NCBI GenBank assembly: GCA_017449415.1
Contig: JAFSJO010000013.1
Coordinates: forward strand, 1 to 35,794
Length of the DNA: 35,794 nucleotides
Direction of reading: 5' to 3'
Origin: Synergistaceae bacterium
Lineage (GTDB): Bacteria > Synergistota > Synergistia > Synergistales > Aminobacteriaceae
Part shown: positions 22,952 through 29,996 of the stretch, in pieces
Layout: each line of letters opens with the position of its first letter
Position numbering within the stretch: position 1 is the stretch's first letter
Program-made: the position numbers and the translations under genes
Notes under the pieces: generated by a model
Seen by the model: the letters and a program-made list of their open reading frames with translations, nothing else
Told to the model about the DNA's origin: nothing
Databases searched by the model: none

Positions 22952-23887
22952 TTGTCAGCAGTTGCAGTAGTAGGTTCGTTAAATATTGATCTTGTTATAC
23001 GCGCTCCGCATTGTCCAAAGAAAGGCGAGACTGTCATCGGCGGCCCGTTCGGAATGGCCGGGGGCGGCAAAGGTTCCAATCAGGCACTCGGGGTCGCAAG
23101 GCTGAACGCACGCTCGCACATGATAGGCTGCGTCGGCAATGACGATTTCGGAAAGAAGCTCCGAGCCGTCCTCGTCGAGAATGGGGTCGACTGTTCGCAC
23201 CTCCAGACGCGAAAGGAATTGGCGACCGGGACAGCTGTCATTACGGTTACGGACGAAGGCGAAAACTCCATCGTTGTGGCTCAGGGCGCGAATTCTCTGC
23301 TCGATGAGAAAGCGATCCTCGATGCTAAAAAAATTTTTGAGTCCTCGGACTCGGCACTCTTTCAAATGGAAAGCCCTACGGATACGGTCGCGGCGGGTCT
23401 GAAACTCGCGAGGCAGACGGGCTGCAAAACTTTTCTTTCGGCTGAACCGCCGTTCTCACTTCCCAGCGACTCGTGGAGAAATATTGACTACCTTATCTTA
23501 AACGAGAAAGCTTTGAGCTTCTACGCGACGAACAAACACAAAAATAATTTGGATTTAATGGCTCGCGACGTTCTGGACAGGGGCGTGAGGTGTCTTGTCG
23601 TTACGCAGAGCGCGAGGGGCGGAATGGTCTTCGAGGCGGAGGGCGATTCGTTTTCGTTCGAGGCGTTCAACATTCGCTCGGTCGATCATACGGGAGCGCG
23701 GGACGCATTTTGCGCTGGATTTTGCGTTGCTCTCGGCGAGGGTCGTCCTATTCGGCGTGCGGCGCGTTTCGGTTCGGCGTGCGGAGCTTTGGCATGTACG
23801 AAGATCGGTGCTCACCCGTCTCTGCCATGGCGGCATCAGGTCGGAGCGTTGCTCGGCGAAGCCTCCGGCGATGATTATGAACAATGA
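22952..23887 (+). CDS. PfkB-family sugar kinase (ribokinase-like) with altered GAGD motif
   Basis: This 311-aa protein starts at TTG 22952 behind AAGGGGGC. It contains the PfkB N-terminal signature GSLNIDLVIRAP, GMAGGGKGSNQALGVARL, IGCVGNDDFGKKLRAVL, and the C-terminal signature region VDHTGARDAFCAGFCVAL. Ribokinases phosphorylate sugars such as ribose at O5, with the Asp of GAGD as base and the two Gly forming the anion hole. Here the motif is G-A-R-D (Arg250 before the presumed catalytic Asp251), an unusual change that may alter or abolish activity. It is 27 bp after dapF. The substrate cannot be inferred from its neighbours. Confidence 0.85.
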   Translation: MSAVAVVGSLNIDLVIRAPHCPKKGETVIGGPFGMAGGGKGSNQALGVARLNARSHMIGCVGNDDFGKKLRAVLVENGVDCSHLQTRKELATGTAVITVTDEGENSIVVAQGANSLLDEKAILDAKKIFESSDSALFQMESPTDTVAAGLKLARQTGCKTFLSAEPPFSLPSDSWRNIDYLILNEKALSFYATNKHKNNLDLMARDVLDRGVRCLVVTQSARGGMVFEAEGDSFSFEAFNIRSVDHTGARDAFCAGFCVALGEGRPIRRAARFGSACGALACTKIGAHPSLPWRHQVGALLGEASGDDYEQ

Positions 23888-23941
23888 GGAGTTAGGAGTG
23901 AAGAGTTAGGAGTGAGAAATTTCAATTCCTAATCCCTAATT
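23885..23941 (+). repeat. Heptad repeat tract 5 with inverted half
   Basis: G-rich steps GAGTTAG, GAGTGAA, GAGTTAG, GAGTGAG are followed after seven bases by C-rich AATTCCTAATCCCTAATT. The two halves can pair (TTAGGA with TCCTAA) into a hairpin between the PfkB kinase stop and the antiporter start. It may act as an mRNA structure; there is no T-run, so it is not a standard terminator. Confidence 0.75.
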
Positions 23942-23964
23942 TATAAAGAAAGGAAGTAATTATT

Positions 23965-25272
23965 TTGGAAGGCTACAACTATCTCCTGAGCCTTTGCGTA
24001 ATCTTAATGTCAACCAAAATCTTCAGCATTATCTCGCGTCGCGCTCAGCTTCCTCAGGTTGTCGGAGCGTTGATGGCGGGATTGTTCTTCGGCCCGGCTG
24101 TGCTTGGTGCGCTGACAACGAAATTCTTCGGCGTTCAGTTCTGTCTCATGCCCACGCAGTTGTTGAGCCGTCTCGCTGAGCTTGGAGTCATCGTCATCAT
24201 GTTCACCGCCGGAATGGAAACGAACATCGACGAGCTTAAAGCTTCCGGCAAAGTCGGCTTCCTAGTAGCTCTCTCGGGCGTTATAGTCCCGTTGGGAATG
24301 GGCGCAGGCTTGATGTATATCTTCGATGACAAAGCTACGTTCGCGTCAGCTATCTTCGTCGGAGCTGTCCTCACGGCTACGTCGGTTTCAATCACGGTCG
24401 AGACGTTAAAGGAACTCGGCAAGATGTCCACCAAGGTCGGCAACACGATACTCGCGGCGGCATTGATAGACGATATTTTAGGCTTGATCTGCTTGACGCT
24501 GATAACAGGAATGGCGGGCGAGGCCGTCAGTTTGAGCCTCACATTCGCAAAGATCATGGGCTTCTTTGGCTTCGTCGGCATTGCCGGATTTATTTACTAT
24601 CATTATATGGTGTGGTCGGATAGAGTTCAGGCGGCTCGAAATCTCCGACGCTATCCAGTAATGGGCTTCGCGTTCTGCCTGTTCATGGCGTGGGCGGCTG
24701 AAGTCATCTTCGGAGTTGCGGATATCATCGGCGCGTTCTCAGCGGGAATGATTATCGCAATGGCTCCCAAGGGTCAATATATCGCGAGCAAGTTCGACAC
24801 TATCGCGTATCTGTTGCTGACCCCAATATTCTTCGCGAATATCGGCCTTGAAGTTACACTCCCCACAATGTCAATGGATCTCGTAATCTTCACGATAGCT
24901 CTCGTGGCTGTCAGCGTCATATCGAAGCTCGGAGGTTGCGGACTTGGGGCGAAGCTCGGCGGCTTTGATAACCGTCAGAGCTATCAGATCGGGCTTGGCA
25001 TGGTATGCAGAGGAGAGGTTGCGCTTATCGTCGCGGGCAAGGGCATGGAAATGAACCTCATCGACGAGATGTATCTCGGCCCCATAATCATAATGATAAT
25101 CGTGTGTACGATCATAACGCCGATAGTGTTGAAGTCAGCGTTCAAGGGTCAAGATGTCGCTGGCGATTCAGTCTTTGAAGACAAGTTCATGATCGAGGAG
25201 CAGGCTGACGAGATCGAAGAAGATTTGTTCAGCAGAAGGCTTCGTTTAACCAACAGATCCATGGAGTGGTGA
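23965..25272 (+). CDS. CPA2-family cation/H+ antiporter
   Basis: This 435-aa membrane protein has about twelve hydrophobic segments. The start RRAQLPQVVGALMAGLFFGP and the ion-binding unwound helix pair with TATSVSITVETLKELGK and ALIDDILGLICL (the DD motif of electrogenic Na+/H+ exchangers such as NapA) identify CPA2. No C-terminal RCK/TrkA domain is present; a short acidic tail (IEEQADEIEEDLF) ends the protein. Start TTG 23965 has AAAGGAAG 9 nt upstream. It is 3 bp upstream of an exported protein gene, probably cotranscribed. Na+ or K+ specificity cannot be told apart from sequence; Na+/H+ exchange is favoured by the DD pair. Confidence 0.93.
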   Translation: MEGYNYLLSLCVILMSTKIFSIISRRAQLPQVVGALMAGLFFGPAVLGALTTKFFGVQFCLMPTQLLSRLAELGVIVIMFTAGMETNIDELKASGKVGFLVALSGVIVPLGMGAGLMYIFDDKATFASAIFVGAVLTATSVSITVETLKELGKMSTKVGNTILAAALIDDILGLICLTLITGMAGEAVSLSLTFAKIMGFFGFVGIAGFIYYHYMVWSDRVQAARNLRRYPVMGFAFCLFMAWAAEVIFGVADIIGAFSAGMIIAMAPKGQYIASKFDTIAYLLLTPIFFANIGLEVTLPTMSMDLVIFTIALVAVSVISKLGGCGLGAKLGGFDNRQSYQIGLGMVCRGEVALIVAGKGMEMNLIDEMYLGPIIIMIIVCTIITPIVLKSAFKGQDVAGDSVFEDKFMIEEQADEIEEDLFSRRLRLTNRSMEW

Positions 25273-25275
25273 GAC

Positions 25276-26010
25276 ATGAAAAAATTTTTAACGTTGCTGT
25301 TTGTCCTTTCTGTCGCGGCTGTGGCTTTTGCGGCTGACGTTGAAGTGTGGCAGGATCCGTCGCTGAACTTCGATGAAATTCACAAAATCTTCCTAATGCC
25401 GCTCCACCCTGAACTGAGCGCCGGGACTCAGCTGATGCCAGAGAAGAAACTTCATGAGAATATAATCTCGTGGCTGTCTGACGGCATCGCCGCGTCAATG
25501 GGAGGCAAGGGAAAAATCATCGTGAAGAGCTACGACGCTCTCGTCGAGGACATGAAATTCATCTACGGTGGCAAAGTCCCGGAGGACAGCGAATTTTTCA
25601 AAGCCGCCTCGGAAATGGGCTACGAAGCTTATATAGTGATGGAGCTGTCGCAGGAGTTCGCAACTCAGCACGTCCCGGAGCAGACGAGGACGTATACAGA
25701 GTATCGCGACATAGAGAAGCGCGACAACAAAGGCCGAGTGATCGAGACGATAAGGATCCCCGAAGAGAAGACGGAAGTTATCCCGGCTCATGATGTTACG
25801 TATCTCAGCACGAACTGTTCGCCGTATCTTTACATGACAAAGAACTACCAAGCTGACCACGTGGCGGCGGCGAAAGGCTCAATCTATCGCGAGTATCAGG
25901 GCGGCCCGGTTATGAAGGTCGTTGAGAATTTAGTGAAGGCTTCGGGGAAGAGCCTCTTTGCTCACGAGGAGAAAGCCAACACGAAAACAAAGAGGAGCCG
26001 GAGGAAATAA
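25276..26010 (+). CDS. Exported protein of unknown function
   Basis: This 244-aa protein has a clean signal peptide (KKFLTLLFVLSVAAVAFA) and a soluble alpha/beta domain. The pattern NFDEIHKIFLMPLHPEL, then EKKLHENIISWLSDGI, then SEMGYEAYIVMELSQEF recalls the nucleotide-free Rossmann-like fold of CsgG/TolB-N-type periplasmic proteins. I treat that as a weak structural resemblance only. The C-terminus is basic (NTKTKRSRRK). It follows the antiporter by 3 bp. The CsgG-like protein at 27600 shares the general layout, so the two may act in the same envelope process. Confidence 0.75.
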   Translation: MKKFLTLLFVLSVAAVAFAADVEVWQDPSLNFDEIHKIFLMPLHPELSAGTQLMPEKKLHENIISWLSDGIAASMGGKGKIIVKSYDALVEDMKFIYGGKVPEDSEFFKAASEMGYEAYIVMELSQEFATQHVPEQTRTYTEYRDIEKRDNKGRVIETIRIPEEKTEVIPAHDVTYLSTNCSPYLYMTKNYQADHVAAAKGSIYREYQGGPVMKVVENLVKASGKSLFAHEEKANTKTKRSRRK

Positions 26011-26035
26011 ATTCTTGCTTCACGGTACGCGCCTC

Positions 26036-26063
26036 TTGGCAAGTAACGAGTTTGTGATATAAT
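26036..26063 (+). promoter_or_regulatory. Near-consensus sigma-70 promoter in the gap
   Basis: TTGGCA (26036-26041), 16-bp spacer, TGA then TATAAT (26058-26063): a -35, extended -10 and -10 together, the best promoter in the window. It points at a hairpin terminator only ~30 bp downstream. Confidence 0.7.
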
Positions 26064-26068
26064 ACACA

Positions 26069-26105
26069 TCAAGCAGCTCTTGTGAATGAACGGGAGCTGT
26101 TTTTT
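26069..26105 (+). ncRNA. Candidate ~37-nt RNA, or terminator of the preceding gene
   Basis: From the expected start (~26069) the RNA would be little more than a hairpin: CAGCTC (26074-26079) pairs with GAGCTG (26094-26099), extended by wobble and A-T pairs, then six T (26100-26105). The hairpin alone would serve the exported-protein gene ending at 26010. The strong promoter placed between that gene and its terminator suggests a small RNA or an attenuated transcript into the next operon. Confidence 0.4.
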
Positions 26106-26133
26106 GCAACTACATTTGCAACTACAAAAACTC
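26106..26133 (+). repeat. CAACTACA double repeat, copy 2
   Basis: Units GCAACTACATTT and GCAACTACAAAA plus ACTC directly follow the T-run of the terminator, exactly as in copy 1 at 6519. Only the first base of each 12-bp unit differs (G for A). Confidence 0.7.
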
Positions 26134-26194
26134 AAAAAATTTTCAGACCTCGCAACTCACCATAACGCTATCGCGAAAAATAAATCCACGAGAT

Positions 26195-26218
26195 TTCACG
26201 AGCTTCGCAGTTCGTGAA
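26195..26218. repeat. Inverted repeat
   Basis: TTCACGA (26195-26201) and TCGTGAA (26212-26218) are perfect inverted copies around a 10-base loop. A related ACTTCGTGA lies at about 26235. It may be an operator or an RNA hairpin; no T-run follows. Confidence 0.45.
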
Positions 26219-26284
26219 GCCCAAAAATTTTTTGAACTTCGTGACTCACCTCCCGGCGAGCGAGGTCAGCCCAGCGTCAGCCAA

Positions 26285-26321
26285 CCTCTCACCCCTCACT
26301 CCTAATCCCTCATTCCTAATT
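26285..26321 (-). repeat. Heptad repeat tract 6 (promoter side)
   Basis: On the plus strand the tract is C-rich (CTCACCC, CTCACTC, CTAATCC, CTCATTC, CTAATTG), so its G-rich strand is antisense to the downstream operon. It ends 10 bp upstream of a -10 box, the same layout as tract 1 at nadE. Confidence 0.8.
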
Positions 26322-26331
26322 GACAATGCGA

Positions 26332-26337
26332 TATAAT
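26332..26337 (+). promoter_or_regulatory. -10 box of the 26388-35794 operon
   Basis: TATAAT lies ~50 bp before the gene at 26388. The normal -35 position falls inside heptad tract 6 (CTCATT). A TTGACA at 26320 is too close (6 bp) to act with this -10. Confidence 0.5.
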
Positions 26338-26387
26338 TTTCAAAACAGCGAAGAAAAATTTATTGCAAAGGAGCTTTAATTGTCAGC

Positions 26388-27563
26388 ATGGACGAACAGG
26401 GAAAGATTATCAGCTCGTGCGACGTTGACGCGAATCTTGCTCTTCAGATGTGGACGAGAGGAAAGACACCGCGCCTGTCGGTCTTCAACAAAAATAAAAA
26501 TTCGCGCAAGCTGATCCATATAGCGTGGGTCGAGAAGCGCGACAGGACACTGTCAATAAACGGCAAAAAGCCCGGCGAAAATTTCAACTATGTCGTGCGT
26601 GATTTCGAGCCGGCGATCCAGAAAATTCTGAGCGAATACGCGGCGCGCACAAACTTCAAAGTAAAATACTTCAAAGTAGTAATCGACCTCGAAAAGGCTC
26701 TATGCCACCCCGAACCCGCAGGAACGAAAAGCGACCTCGCCATGATGACTGAGGAGAAGCGCAGCTCGTTGTGGGTCGCGGACAGCACCATCGATAAAAA
26801 TTCCGGAGAGTTCCGGCCGTTCTTCCCGCTTAATGACGCGGAGGCGGCTTTGTTCACGCCAGGTCGAATGAAGTTCACGGGGCTTAACGCTCGCGGGACA
26901 GAGACCCTCATGAAGACAGGCATAATGACGGACTTGAAAGCTGTCAACCCCGAAAGGTGGCACAACACCGTAAGAGTTACAGCGGCGGCTCTGCTGCTCG
27001 GCTTCAGCTACTGCGGCGGAGACGGCACGAAGATGGCGGACGCTCTTTGGGTCGCTGGCGAAAAGCCCAAGAACATCAACCCCAACGTAACGCCGATGAA
27101 AATTCCAGAGAAGAAACTTCACCTCAATGACCCCGGACTCGTCAGGCTCGGTTACAAGCTCACGGCGTTCATCAGACATTTCTATATCCTCAATGATATT
27201 AATGTCTCGTACATGGACGACAGCGAGAAAGAGCTTGCGGCCGCAGGCTACGACAGACAGCGACGGATCGACTTCAACACCGGCACGCTCGGCGATGTCC
27301 CCTACAGGACAACTTTCTATGAGAACCCCGACACCGGCATGACGGCTTTCGGCGCTAACCCTCGTATGCAGACGGCTCGCCACCGCGGCGACATGGTCAT
27401 CATGATCCCGACGGAAGTTTATAAGTCAGCTCTGAAGCTCAACACCATGAGCGACAACGAAGATGACTTCTTCACGATAACGCGCCTGTTGTGGGCAAAG
27501 CAGTTCGCGGAGTGGTACGAGAACTTGAAACCTTACGTGAGCGGCTTCGCGGGACTCTTGTAG
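26388..27563 (+). CDS. Cytoplasmic protein of unknown function
   Basis: This 391-aa protein has no signal peptide or membrane segment. Visible features are a basic N-terminal third (RKLIHIAWVEKRDRTLSING), a mixed alpha/beta middle with FPLNDAEAALFTPGRMKFTG and a Cys/Gly stretch FSYCGGDGTKMADAL, and a C-terminal helix WAKQFAEWYENLKPYV. I recognise no family. The start is unclear: ATG 26388 lies 14 nt after AAGGAG, an in-frame ATT at 26379 is 5 nt after it, and an out-of-frame TTG at 26380 sits at ideal spacing. It is the first gene of an operon of exported proteins, so it may be a cytoplasmic partner of that system. Confidence 0.7.
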   Translation: MDEQGKIISSCDVDANLALQMWTRGKTPRLSVFNKNKNSRKLIHIAWVEKRDRTLSINGKKPGENFNYVVRDFEPAIQKILSEYAARTNFKVKYFKVVIDLEKALCHPEPAGTKSDLAMMTEEKRSSLWVADSTIDKNSGEFRPFFPLNDAEAALFTPGRMKFTGLNARGTETLMKTGIMTDLKAVNPERWHNTVRVTAAALLLGFSYCGGDGTKMADALWVAGEKPKNINPNVTPMKIPEKKLHLNDPGLVRLGYKLTAFIRHFYILNDINVSYMDDSEKELAAAGYDRQRRIDFNTGTLGDVPYRTTFYENPDTGMTAFGANPRMQTARHRGDMVIMIPTEVYKSALKLNTMSDNEDDFFTITRLLWAKQFAEWYENLKPYVSGFAGLL

Positions 27564-27594
27564 AGTGAGGAGTTAGGAGTGAGGGGTTAGGAGT
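27563..27594 (+). repeat. Heptad repeat tract 7
   Basis: Steps read GAGTGAG, GAGTTAG, GAGTGAG, GGGTTAG, GAGTTAT. It begins at the stop of the 26388 gene, and its last AGGAG is the Shine-Dalgarno sequence, 6 nt before ATG 27600. G-rich strand is sense. Confidence 0.85.
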
Positions 27595-27599
27595 TATTC

Positions 27600-28643
27600 A
27601 TGAAGAAAATTCTTTTGTGTCTGTTTATATTTTTTATGATGTCGGCGGGGGCGTGGGCTGACGGTCAGCGGCGGCTGTCGGTCGTGATATTCCCGACGAT
27701 AAACTCAACGGAGCTGGAAGTCTGGGAGAGCAAATACTATCCGTATAACGTCCTAGAGCAAAAGATGTCCGAGTATCTCGAACAGCTCTTCAAGGACTCG
27801 CCGTTGATAGAAGCCCGCGTGTTGGACGAGGCGGCTATGAACAGATGGCTGTCAGGCTCGCGGCGCGGTGATGACATGGCCGTACAGCTCGAACTGTATC
27901 AAGCGACGATGAAAGAGCGGCATGTCGTTGGGACTGCTCAGACCGGCCGGGCGTTGATAAGGCTTCGAGTATTCGATCGCGCTCGCGTTCAGGAGATCGG
28001 AGTACGCAACGTCAAGGGCACGGACAAGAGATTTACGCTCGACTCGGACGAGGACATTTACTGGTTCGACTCGGCTATCAGCGGTCTCGGTATCCCGTTC
28101 GAGTATGGGCTTGACCTGTTCGGCCTCACGGGTCAGTCGTACAAAGGTCAAAAAATGAGCCGGCCTACGTGGGATCAGTTCAAAGGTTCGTCGCATTGGC
28201 AATCAATCAAGAAAGCCATCTATGAAGCTTATCGTCAGTCCATGTCGCAGGTGCGCAACGCCATTCGCAACAACGAGCCTAACGCACAGCTCACCGGCAA
28301 CGATAATTTCTCGTCGTCATATCTCACCGTGGGGCGCATCTTGGCCCCGACAGCGACATCGACACGCAAGCGGCGCGACTACATAATCTCGCTTGGAAGT
28401 TTCGCCAACGGCTCGCTTGACTCCGTGAGGGTCGGTGAAGTCCTCGAGGTCGTGAGAGCTGACACCTACGTTACTGTCGTTCCTGAAGATCCCGTTGTCG
28501 TGTTGCCAAAGGTCATTGGGAGGGTCAAGGTGATCAAGGTCTACGAGGATAACGCCGTCGTACGTGTCATCAAGGACAACAGGAAAGAGCCGATAACGCT
28601 CAAAGACATCGTAGTGAAGAAGACGGCCATAACAGGAAGGTAA
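27600..28643 (+). CDS. Exported CsgG-like protein
   Basis: This 347-aa protein has a signal peptide (KKILLCLFIFFMMSAGAWA). The first domain (~25-220) starts RRLSVVIFPTINSTELEVWE and continues VLEQKMSEYLEQLFKDSPLI, the strand-helix pattern of CsgG-like and TolB-N-like periplasmic domains. A C-terminal domain (~255-345) with GSLDSVRVGEVLEVVRAD and VIGRVKVIKVYEDNAVVRVI looks like a small SH3-type beta-barrel of the kind that binds proteins or glycan. It lacks a lipobox, unlike true CsgG. The Shine-Dalgarno sequence comes from heptad tract 7. Its neighbours suggest an envelope assembly or secretion role, which is inference. Confidence 0.75.
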   Translation: MKKILLCLFIFFMMSAGAWADGQRRLSVVIFPTINSTELEVWESKYYPYNVLEQKMSEYLEQLFKDSPLIEARVLDEAAMNRWLSGSRRGDDMAVQLELYQATMKERHVVGTAQTGRALIRLRVFDRARVQEIGVRNVKGTDKRFTLDSDEDIYWFDSAISGLGIPFEYGLDLFGLTGQSYKGQKMSRPTWDQFKGSSHWQSIKKAIYEAYRQSMSQVRNAIRNNEPNAQLTGNDNFSSSYLTVGRILAPTATSTRKRRDYIISLGSFANGSLDSVRVGEVLEVVRADTYVTVVPEDPVVVLPKVIGRVKVIKVYEDNAVVRVIKDNRKEPITLKDIVVKKTAITGR

Positions 28644-28650
28644 ACTTTCA

Positions 28651-29952
28651 ATGAAAAAATTTTTATGTACGATTACATTTATATTTATGATGGTTGTGTC
28701 GGCTTGCGCTCAGGACGATGACAGCACGCCATACATGCCATACCCGGAGACTCCGCCGCAGCCGGCTCAGCCACAGGCCAACACAGCTAAGAAGACACCC
28801 GCCAAAAAGAAAACACCAGCCCGAAAGACGAGCAAGAAGACAGCTCCAAAGAAAGCTGCGCCGAAGAAAGCCGCGCCAAGGAAGCAGACTTCGCTCGAGA
28901 AAGGCATCGCGCTGATGCAGGAGGAACGTTACGAGGCCGCCAAGCCGTATCTGCTCAAAGCCATACAGGAAAATCGCAACGACCCGAACGCTTGGTACTG
29001 GTACGGCGTGTATCACGAGAAGACGGGCGGATTTTATCAGGCTCAATATTTCTACACCAAGGCCATCACTATAGATCCGGCGTTCGAGCCGCTGTCGCGT
29101 GTCGTGTATTATCCCAACGACAGTGAGAAGACTCCTCTGTGGGATCCCAAACGCCCGGCGCGTGTCTATCCTGTCGAGACGGCTAATAACGGCGTAATCG
29201 TGGGTCAGGGAAATTTTCCCTCCGCTCCCAACGATCCCGAAGTCCCGAAAGTCCCGGTTTACACGCCACCCGAGCCTGCTTCAAGCCCTCTGAACGGCGA
29301 TACGTGGGCTCCGTCCGTGTACGTCCCGCCAAGTCCTGAGGAGCTTCAAATCTTCGAGGGTGTCTCGCCTGTCTACACGCCGCCCGAGGTTGGGAATGTC
29401 ATAGCTGAAGCTCGCGAGGCCAGCTACGCTTACAAAATCCCGGGCTACTCATCGACTTACGCGAATGGCGACAAAGACGAAAGAGTTCGAGCCGACTCGC
29501 CGCTGTACACTCCGCCCGAGCCGGGTCAGCAAAAGATCGCGCAAGCTCCCAAGCAGCCCGCGCCCAAGGCCAAGACTGTTCAGCCTAAGAAAGAGAAAGA
29601 GCCTAAGAAAGCCGCCTCGCCTCGCAAGGTCGTGAAGCAGACGGAGAAGAAGAAGACTTCAGCTCCGAAAGCTACCGCGAAGCCCAAGGCTCAACCCGCG
29701 ACTCCGACGCAGCCCAAGCTTCAGCCGCAGACACCGAAAGCTCCCGAGCCGCAGAGGCCGACTCCGACCCCGACACAGCCGACCAGATCCGCGCCCACGA
29801 CCCCTCGAACGACACCGCCAGCAGCTCCGACACCTCCGCAACAGGAGCGCAAGCAGCAAGACTATCTGCCGCCGGTCGGTCAGTTCGCGCCAGACCCCGG
29901 GACGATCTCAGAGACTTCCATACCGCCCGTGGGTCAGGGAAGCCAATATTAA
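28651..29952 (+). CDS. TPR lipoprotein with Lys-rich and YTPPE-repeat regions
   Basis: This 433-aa protein has a signal peptide with probable lipobox VVSA-C (Cys19). Residues ~45-80 are a Lys/Pro/Ala-rich basic stretch like histone-tail or cell-wall-anchoring linkers (AKKKTPARKTSKKTAPKKAA). Two TPR-like helices pairs follow at ~83-140 (ALMQEERYEAAKPYLLKAIQ and AWYWYGVYHEKTGGFYQAQY). Then come at least three (V/L)YTPPE(P/V) motifs near 207, 243 and 285 plus a YVPPSPEE, and finally a long Pro/Lys/Gln-rich tail ending PPVGQ twice. Basic and Pro-rich tails suggest binding to peptidoglycan or to acidic partners. I do not know the family. Shine-Dalgarno AGGAAGG comes from the end of the preceding gene. 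Confidence 0.8.
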   Translation: MKKFLCTITFIFMMVVSACAQDDDSTPYMPYPETPPQPAQPQANTAKKTPAKKKTPARKTSKKTAPKKAAPKKAAPRKQTSLEKGIALMQEERYEAAKPYLLKAIQENRNDPNAWYWYGVYHEKTGGFYQAQYFYTKAITIDPAFEPLSRVVYYPNDSEKTPLWDPKRPARVYPVETANNGVIVGQGNFPSAPNDPEVPKVPVYTPPEPASSPLNGDTWAPSVYVPPSPEELQIFEGVSPVYTPPEVGNVIAEAREASYAYKIPGYSSTYANGDKDERVRADSPLYTPPEPGQQKIAQAPKQPAPKAKTVQPKKEKEPKKAASPRKVVKQTEKKKTSAPKATAKPKAQPATPTQPKLQPQTPKAPEPQRPTPTPTQPTRSAPTTPRTTPPAAPTPPQQERKQQDYLPPVGQFAPDPGTISETSIPPVGQGSQY

Positions 29953-29989
29953 TTAGGGATTAGGAATGAAGAAATATCTGCTGAGGTGA
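29951..29989 (+). repeat. Heptad repeat tract 8 plus copied gene start
   Basis: ATTAGGG, ATTAGGA leads into ATG 29966, which opens a 7-codon frame (MKKYLLR, TGA 29987-29989). The block from ATTAGGAATGAA to TATCTGCTG matches the tract 10/gene start at 32850-32875 at all but one position. The GAGGTGA at its end is the Shine-Dalgarno sequence of the next gene. Confidence 0.75.
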
Positions 29990-29996
29990 AAAAATT

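Larger units (their letters stand above)
26011..26387. other. 378-bp intergenic region
   Basis: No gene is seen in this stretch. It holds a promoter and a terminator that could define a very short RNA (26036-26105), the CAACTACA double repeat (26106-26133), an inverted repeat (26195-26218), an A/T block around 26224-26232, a heptad tract (26285-26321) and a -10 box for the next operon. Confidence 0.7.

Noticed and set aside
26320-26337. TTGACA next to TATAAT as a consensus promoter
   Set aside because: The two hexamers are only 6 bp apart, too close for a sigma-70 promoter, so only the -10 is counted.
26700-27383. 227-aa minus-strand reading frame
   Set aside because: Antisense to the 26388 gene. 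That gene has no recognised family, but it is longer, has a promoter and lies in an operon, so the plus strand is preferred.
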